DNA of 64,000 nt, taken from Sialis fuliginosa. Lineage: Eukaryota; Arthropoda; Insecta; Megaloptera; Sialidae. Positions 59,601-64,000 of the stretch are shown in pieces. The position numbers and the translations under genes were made by a program. Where the stretch lies: NCBI GenBank assembly GCA_961205875.1, contig OY540812.1:16988001-17052000 (forward strand), written 5' to 3'. Numbering within the stretch: the stretch's first letter is position 1; each line of letters begins with the position of its first letter. The notes under the pieces were generated by a model. That model did no database searches, was not told the origin of the DNA, and was given only the letters and a program-made list of their open reading frames with translations.

Positions 59601-62600
59601 CATTTTGATAAATTTGTCATAATTGTAGAAGTGCATCATCGCTATCAACGACTGCAGACACTCCTAGTAGCAGTGGCCCTGACGACAAAACTAAACAGTT
59701 ACCATTTCAACATATACAAACTTACAAGTAAGTTTTTATTTACTAATAATATTTAATATTATCAATTTATAATACTTAGACTTTTCTACAATTTTGATGA
59801 TATTTATTCATCGTTGTAAACAAAAATAAATTACAGGTTTTCTCCTTCATTCGAGATGAATGTAATATTTGAAGGTTTGATATAAAAATCTGTTGCATGT
59901 ATAACAAGTCGACAAAGAAAAAACTTTATGGCAGCTATTGGTTATAAGTTTTATATTAAAATTGAAATTATCATAAAATTCAAGCTTCGCTTAAACTGAA
60001 GCCGCCATCAGAAAACATATTTCCGTCTGCAATATGTGTACGTTCTCAACAAATTGTTAAATAAATTCAATGCTTCGCTCAAGCGAAAACAATAACATCT
60101 AATTTAAATTAGCTATGCTTTGCCGACAATAAATATGTACTTACTTTAGTTAAATTAAAATCTAAACAATTACAGAGAGTACAAAGAAGCCTTGCGACAG
60201 CAACGCAACCAAGATGCACCTACTGCATACCGTGCCCGCACGAACGGTGATGCCGGGAGCACTCCTTGCACTCCAACCCACCGTAAAAGTACAGCTATGG
60301 CTAGTTCTAAATCAGATCCGACACCTTTGCATAAATTAACAACCATCACAACACCTATGGTTAATGGGAGTTCATCTCCCAACAAGACTGTCTCTCGTAG
60401 TCCTGTGTATACCAAACCTCCGTCACCTGTGAAGACTTGCAACGGAGGCTTATCCCATGATAATGTGCCACCTGGACGTACCAGTGCTATTCCAACAAGA
60501 AAAACTACTACTCTTACTTGGAATAAAGAAGTACCTCCAGATAAATTGAGTTTTACAATGAGGCGAGAGTTTGATAAAGCAAAGGAAGAATCCGGGCTTA
60601 TTGAACAGCTTCGAAGTGTAAGTTTCTATACGTATAAATAATAATTCTTTGGCATTTACAATATATATATTTACTTCAAATATTTGTTATGTCTTATTTA
60701 AATTTTAGATAATTGAAACGAAACTCAAAATGTCATTACCTGAAGATTTGGCTCCAGCTTTGTCTGATGGCGTTGTATTGTGTCATTTAGCTAATCACGT
60801 AAGACCAAGATCAGTAGCAAGTATTCATGTGCCATCTCCCGCAGTGGTACGTAAAAAAAATAAACTGAAAATAATTTTACACCTTATCCTCTACTTTTAA
60901 TTTTAGCCGAAATTAACTATGGCCAGATGCAGAAGAAATGTCGATAATTTCTTGGAAGCTTGCAGAAAAATTGGAATCGAGGAGGTATGTTAATTTTAAT
61001 ATTTCATTTGATTCTGTGGTGTGGTTTTTTGCACGCTTGAGCAAGAGTGAATTATTTTGAGTTTAATTAATTAATTATTTTATTAACTATTAGCAGATAT
61101 CTGCAGGTTTGTTGGTGATGTTTTAAAAGAATGTAAATTTTTTTTAACCTTTTATGGATACACATATAAAATACTGCTTCCAGATATTTATTTTATAATC
61201 TACTGGTCAATTTAGAATTATAAAAAAATTAAAAAGTAAAAGAAAAATTTTAATACAATTAACTAGTTATTTTAAAAGCTTTTTGATTTATCTACAATAA
61301 GCTTGTTTAAGCTTGACCAACACCTGTAGATATCTGCTGAGACTGCGGTGTGGTTGATTGCAGGAGCTATTATGCGCAGTGGAGCCGATGTTGCGCCAGC
61401 TGCAAGTTGCAACCCGCACGTTCACCGACACCGTAGTCTCAGCGCTGTGCTTGATCGTGTTCATCGGGACCGTTATCTTACTTACTCTCTACCCGCCTCC
61501 CAACTAGATACGGCACTTATGACATCATACGCTAGTCACTTAAAAGCTTGATTACCTTGTATTGGATGTAAAAAGAGAGAGTACATATTATAATAGTGAT
61601 GTATAAGTATAGAAAATCAAAAGTACAAATTTCATAGTATTACTTCATTGTAACTATAAAAATGTAATTATAAAAGTTATATATTCAGTCTTACGGTTTC
61701 TGATTGATCTGTTAGGATTGTTAAAAAAGAATTGAAGCGAGCAATTTTGTTTTGGTTGTATCGTAAATGACAAGGCTGCGGCCACAAGTACTACTTGTAT
61801 ATACAAGCTAGAAATTCATTTAATTAATTAAATCTATATTTGATTTCATTGGATGAATTTCTAACTTGTAGTAAATACTGCGTGTACAAACAGTATGTTT
61901 GATCACATTCTGATGATTTTATGGGAAAATCAATTAATTTATTATTATTAATAACAGTATTATTAAACTTATGAATAATACAAAACAGGCCTCTTTTCTA
62001 GACCTCAATCTAAATACATATCTGATACTGTAAGACTGAAAGTCAATCAAAAAACAAATGCACAGTACTTTGATGTACTTTTAATGAGTTAAATAACATT
62101 TACATTTTGTAGATCTGAGCTCTCTCTTTTTATACTATGTTATTTATATATCACACACTTGTTTTCTTTTTTGCAAAGAGGCTGTGACATAAAAATTGAT
62201 GTGTAGTAATTAATTTGATTTAATTTATTTATGTGATTGAATATGCCTTTCTATATAGATGAAAATATCTATATTATGTATGTAATTGTTATAAGTTCTC
62301 GGTGCTCGAATTACTTCCATCTATGAATATAGACTCATTAATGAGACCAGTTTTTTTAATCATAAAAAAATTTTAGTTATTTAAAAAAAAAACCTTAAAA
62401 CGTACTTAATTCAAAGTGATCTAGTATTTAAGTACATAATATATGTATACTTACTTTTGAATTTTGTTTCTATTTATTGTATCATTTATAATTTAGATGA
62501 GCTTTGATAAGCCTTACATGAACATTTAATGGTTAAAGTATTATATGAGTATTAATATTTAGAATTACTAAATTAAGGATATAAATATTATAGCATTACA

Positions 62601-63454
62601 AAAAAATTAAATTACTATCTTTGAGTATAGAATACTAAGGATATGCAATATGCTGTCTTTGTTGAAGTAAATCACAACAATATTTATATTTAACTGTTCT
62701 ACACGTTGATACATCCATATAGCATATATTTACTAGTATTTACTACATTTAACTAGTTAAAAAGATTACTATTTATTCATAAAGAAAACAGGCAGTATTT
62801 TTGCTTCAACATAATATATAATATATTTATTGCTTTTCCTTGTATTCCTAATTTTATAATTACTACACATGTAGGTTGTTTATTTAACGTAGATTGCAAG
62901 TGTGTGTTGAAAACTGAATTTTGCAGTATTATATTTGCATTTATATAAACTATATATTAAACTAGCTTTTTATCATTTTAAAAAGCATGGTGCTTTATTA
63001 TTAAGGTTTAAAATATATCATACATTATATTTTCATAAACAATTACATTGTTTTTTCTTTCAAAGATCTATAATAAATTTTTGCTATATTATAAATTTTA
63101 AAGCAATATTTTTGCAATGTAAGCTTACCATTTATTTATTAGGCAATTATCTATTTTGAATTAATATTGCCTGGTTTGTTACTAACCTTGGTTTGTTACC
63201 ACAATATGTATAAATATTGCCTCTATAGTAACTGAATAAACGTATAGTGTTTTATTTTGTATATTTATTTTTATTCAATAAATGCGATTAATTTAATTTT
63301 TATGTTACTGATTTGTTATTTAATATTGTAGAATCATGTTGATATTTTTTAGAATCTGATTTGCTGTTCTGCTGATGTTTTGGAAGGTCGTGGTTTGGTT
63401 CAAGTTGCTATCACAGTCACGGAATTGCTCTCTTTCCATACCACCAAGTCTTGA
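56614..63454 (+). CDS. Lrch: LRCH: leucine-rich repeat and calponin-homology protein, nine exons
   Basis: Exons are 56614-56794, 58267-58787, 58883-59099, 59464-59572, 59629-59727, 60176-60617, 60709-60846, 60907-60984 and 63353-63454. Every splice is GT-AG with matching phase and the protein is 628 residues. Residues 1-60 contain SGRKLKDFP, the cap typical of the family. Residues 61-235 hold about eight LRRs, from DLSKNRLSEVP to LDDNPLTCPP. GRVHIFKYLELEA follows. Residues 260-510 are a Ser/Thr/Pro-rich linker with DSGYSTSDGYDRRW. The CH domain (about 515-625) reads LPEDLAPALSDGVVLCHLAN, HVRPRSVASIHVPSPAVPKL, NFLEACRKIGI and LEGRGLVQVAITVTELL. LRCH proteins are actin-associated and bind DOCK-family exchange factors in vertebrates. 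AATAAA at 63513-63518 is the likely poly(A) signal. An alternative last exon at 61364 is described separately. Confidence 0.93.
61364..61507 (+). CDS. Lrch: LRCH alternative last exon encoding a C-terminal membrane anchor
   Basis: A TTGATTGCAG acceptor at 61354-61363 opens phase-0 sequence that continues exon 8 (ending KIGIEE) for 47 codons to TAG at 61505-61507. It encodes ELLCAVEPMLRQLQVATRTF, then a 20-residue hydrophobic helix (TVVSALCLIVFIGTVILLTL), then YPPPN. The base composition is coding-like, far GC-richer than the intron around it. Spliced in place of exon 9 it gives a 642-residue tail-anchored isoform in which the last helix of the CH domain is replaced. Vertebrate LRCH4 also ends in a membrane segment, but downstream of a complete CH domain. 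No strong poly(A) signal follows closely (ATTAAA variants near 61825 and 61965). Confidence 0.75.
   Translation, partial: ELLCAVEPMLRQLQVATRTFTDTVVSALCLIVFIGTVILLTLYPPPN
61508..63352. other. Lrch: Intron / alternative 3' UTR of LRCH
   Basis: AT-rich sequence between the two alternative last exons. It would be the 3' UTR of the anchored isoform or part of the intron of the CH isoform. AATAAA at about 63278 could end the short-exon transcript. No other coding exon is visible. Confidence 0.5.
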
Positions 63455-64000
63455 CGTACTTTTATTTCTGTATTGTATATATACGTATTATAAACGTGCC
63501 AAAGATTATTTCAATAAACGTCTTTTTAGTGAATATTTATTACTCAATTATTTGTTTTTTATTTTTCTATGACTAAATATATACAGTAGGATCTCTTTTT
63601 ACACGGATTTCTTTTATTTATTTATTTTATTTTCATGCAAATTCAGGGATTCCTTGTTTCAGCGAGTGGGGTATCTAATGAAAGCTAACAGTTCAAGGAA
63701 TATAAATATGTAAACGTTATGTTATTATTAAAATCTTCGTTTAACAAAATTCCACAAACGGTGACAAGTTGTATTTTCAGATATGTAATGACGATAATTT
63801 TGATGAAAAAATATGAAAGATATTGTTACTTTTTAATAAAATTGAAAAATAAACTTAGTTTATTTTAAGATTTACAACAATTTATTTCAGATTTTCAAAC
63901 TAATTTACTTTGTTTCTTGTTAGACATTCTTTCGTGAATTTTCAGAAACTTTACACGATTTTTGGCTTATTTTAATTAATAGATTTGGTTTAACATGTTT
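63455..64000. other. LRCH 3' UTR and downstream
   Basis: The 3' UTR probably ends shortly after AATAAA at 63513-63518. The rest, to the window edge, is AT-rich with no gene or repeat that I can identify. Confidence 0.45.

Overview
The window is AT-rich eukaryotic DNA with short GT-AG introns, many small inverted-repeat transposons and short CCTAA (TTAGG-type) stretches. It reads as an insect nuclear chromosome. Hemiptera is possible, but the sequence does not settle the order. Genes were called by reading exons on both strands, checking splice sites and phase, and matching the joined proteins to remembered families. No database search was run.

Layout. (1) 1-22 kb has little coding sequence. 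It is a field of hAT-like and Tc1/pogo-like miniature elements, a dead non-LTR retrotransposon end, and two long foldback elements (11030-11709 and 16443-18650). One unassigned two-helix terminal exon lies at 15753-15933 (-). (2) 22722-23163 (-) is a probable first coding exon of an Fndc3-family gene (Drosophila miles-to-go type). (3) 27838-37755 (+) is a complete four-exon FAM210 (DUF1279) gene. Its last intron was about 59 bp before an 8.27 kb insertion made of two 4102-bp tandem copies of a TIR element. (4) 39033-40908 (-) is MPPE1/PGAP5, a GPI-anchor-remodelling phosphoesterase with six exons seen and the N-terminal exon not located. It converges on FAM210, with poly(A) signals about 20 bp apart. 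(5) 41-50 kb is a gene-poor, transposon-rich spacer. (6) 50202-54639 (-) is a complete three-exon UBE2QL1-type E2 ubiquitin-conjugating enzyme gene. (7) 56614-63454 (+) is a complete LRCH gene (leucine-rich repeats plus calponin homology) with two alternative last exons. One completes the CH domain; the other replaces its end with a C-terminal membrane anchor. UBE2QL1 and LRCH are divergent across about 2 kb.

The genes look like ordinary conserved housekeeping neighbours with no shared pathway. The most unusual features are the tandem transposon dimer inside FAM210, the 1-kb-arm foldback at 16.4-18.7 kb (a possible hairpin-RNA source) and the LRCH anchor/CH exon choice.
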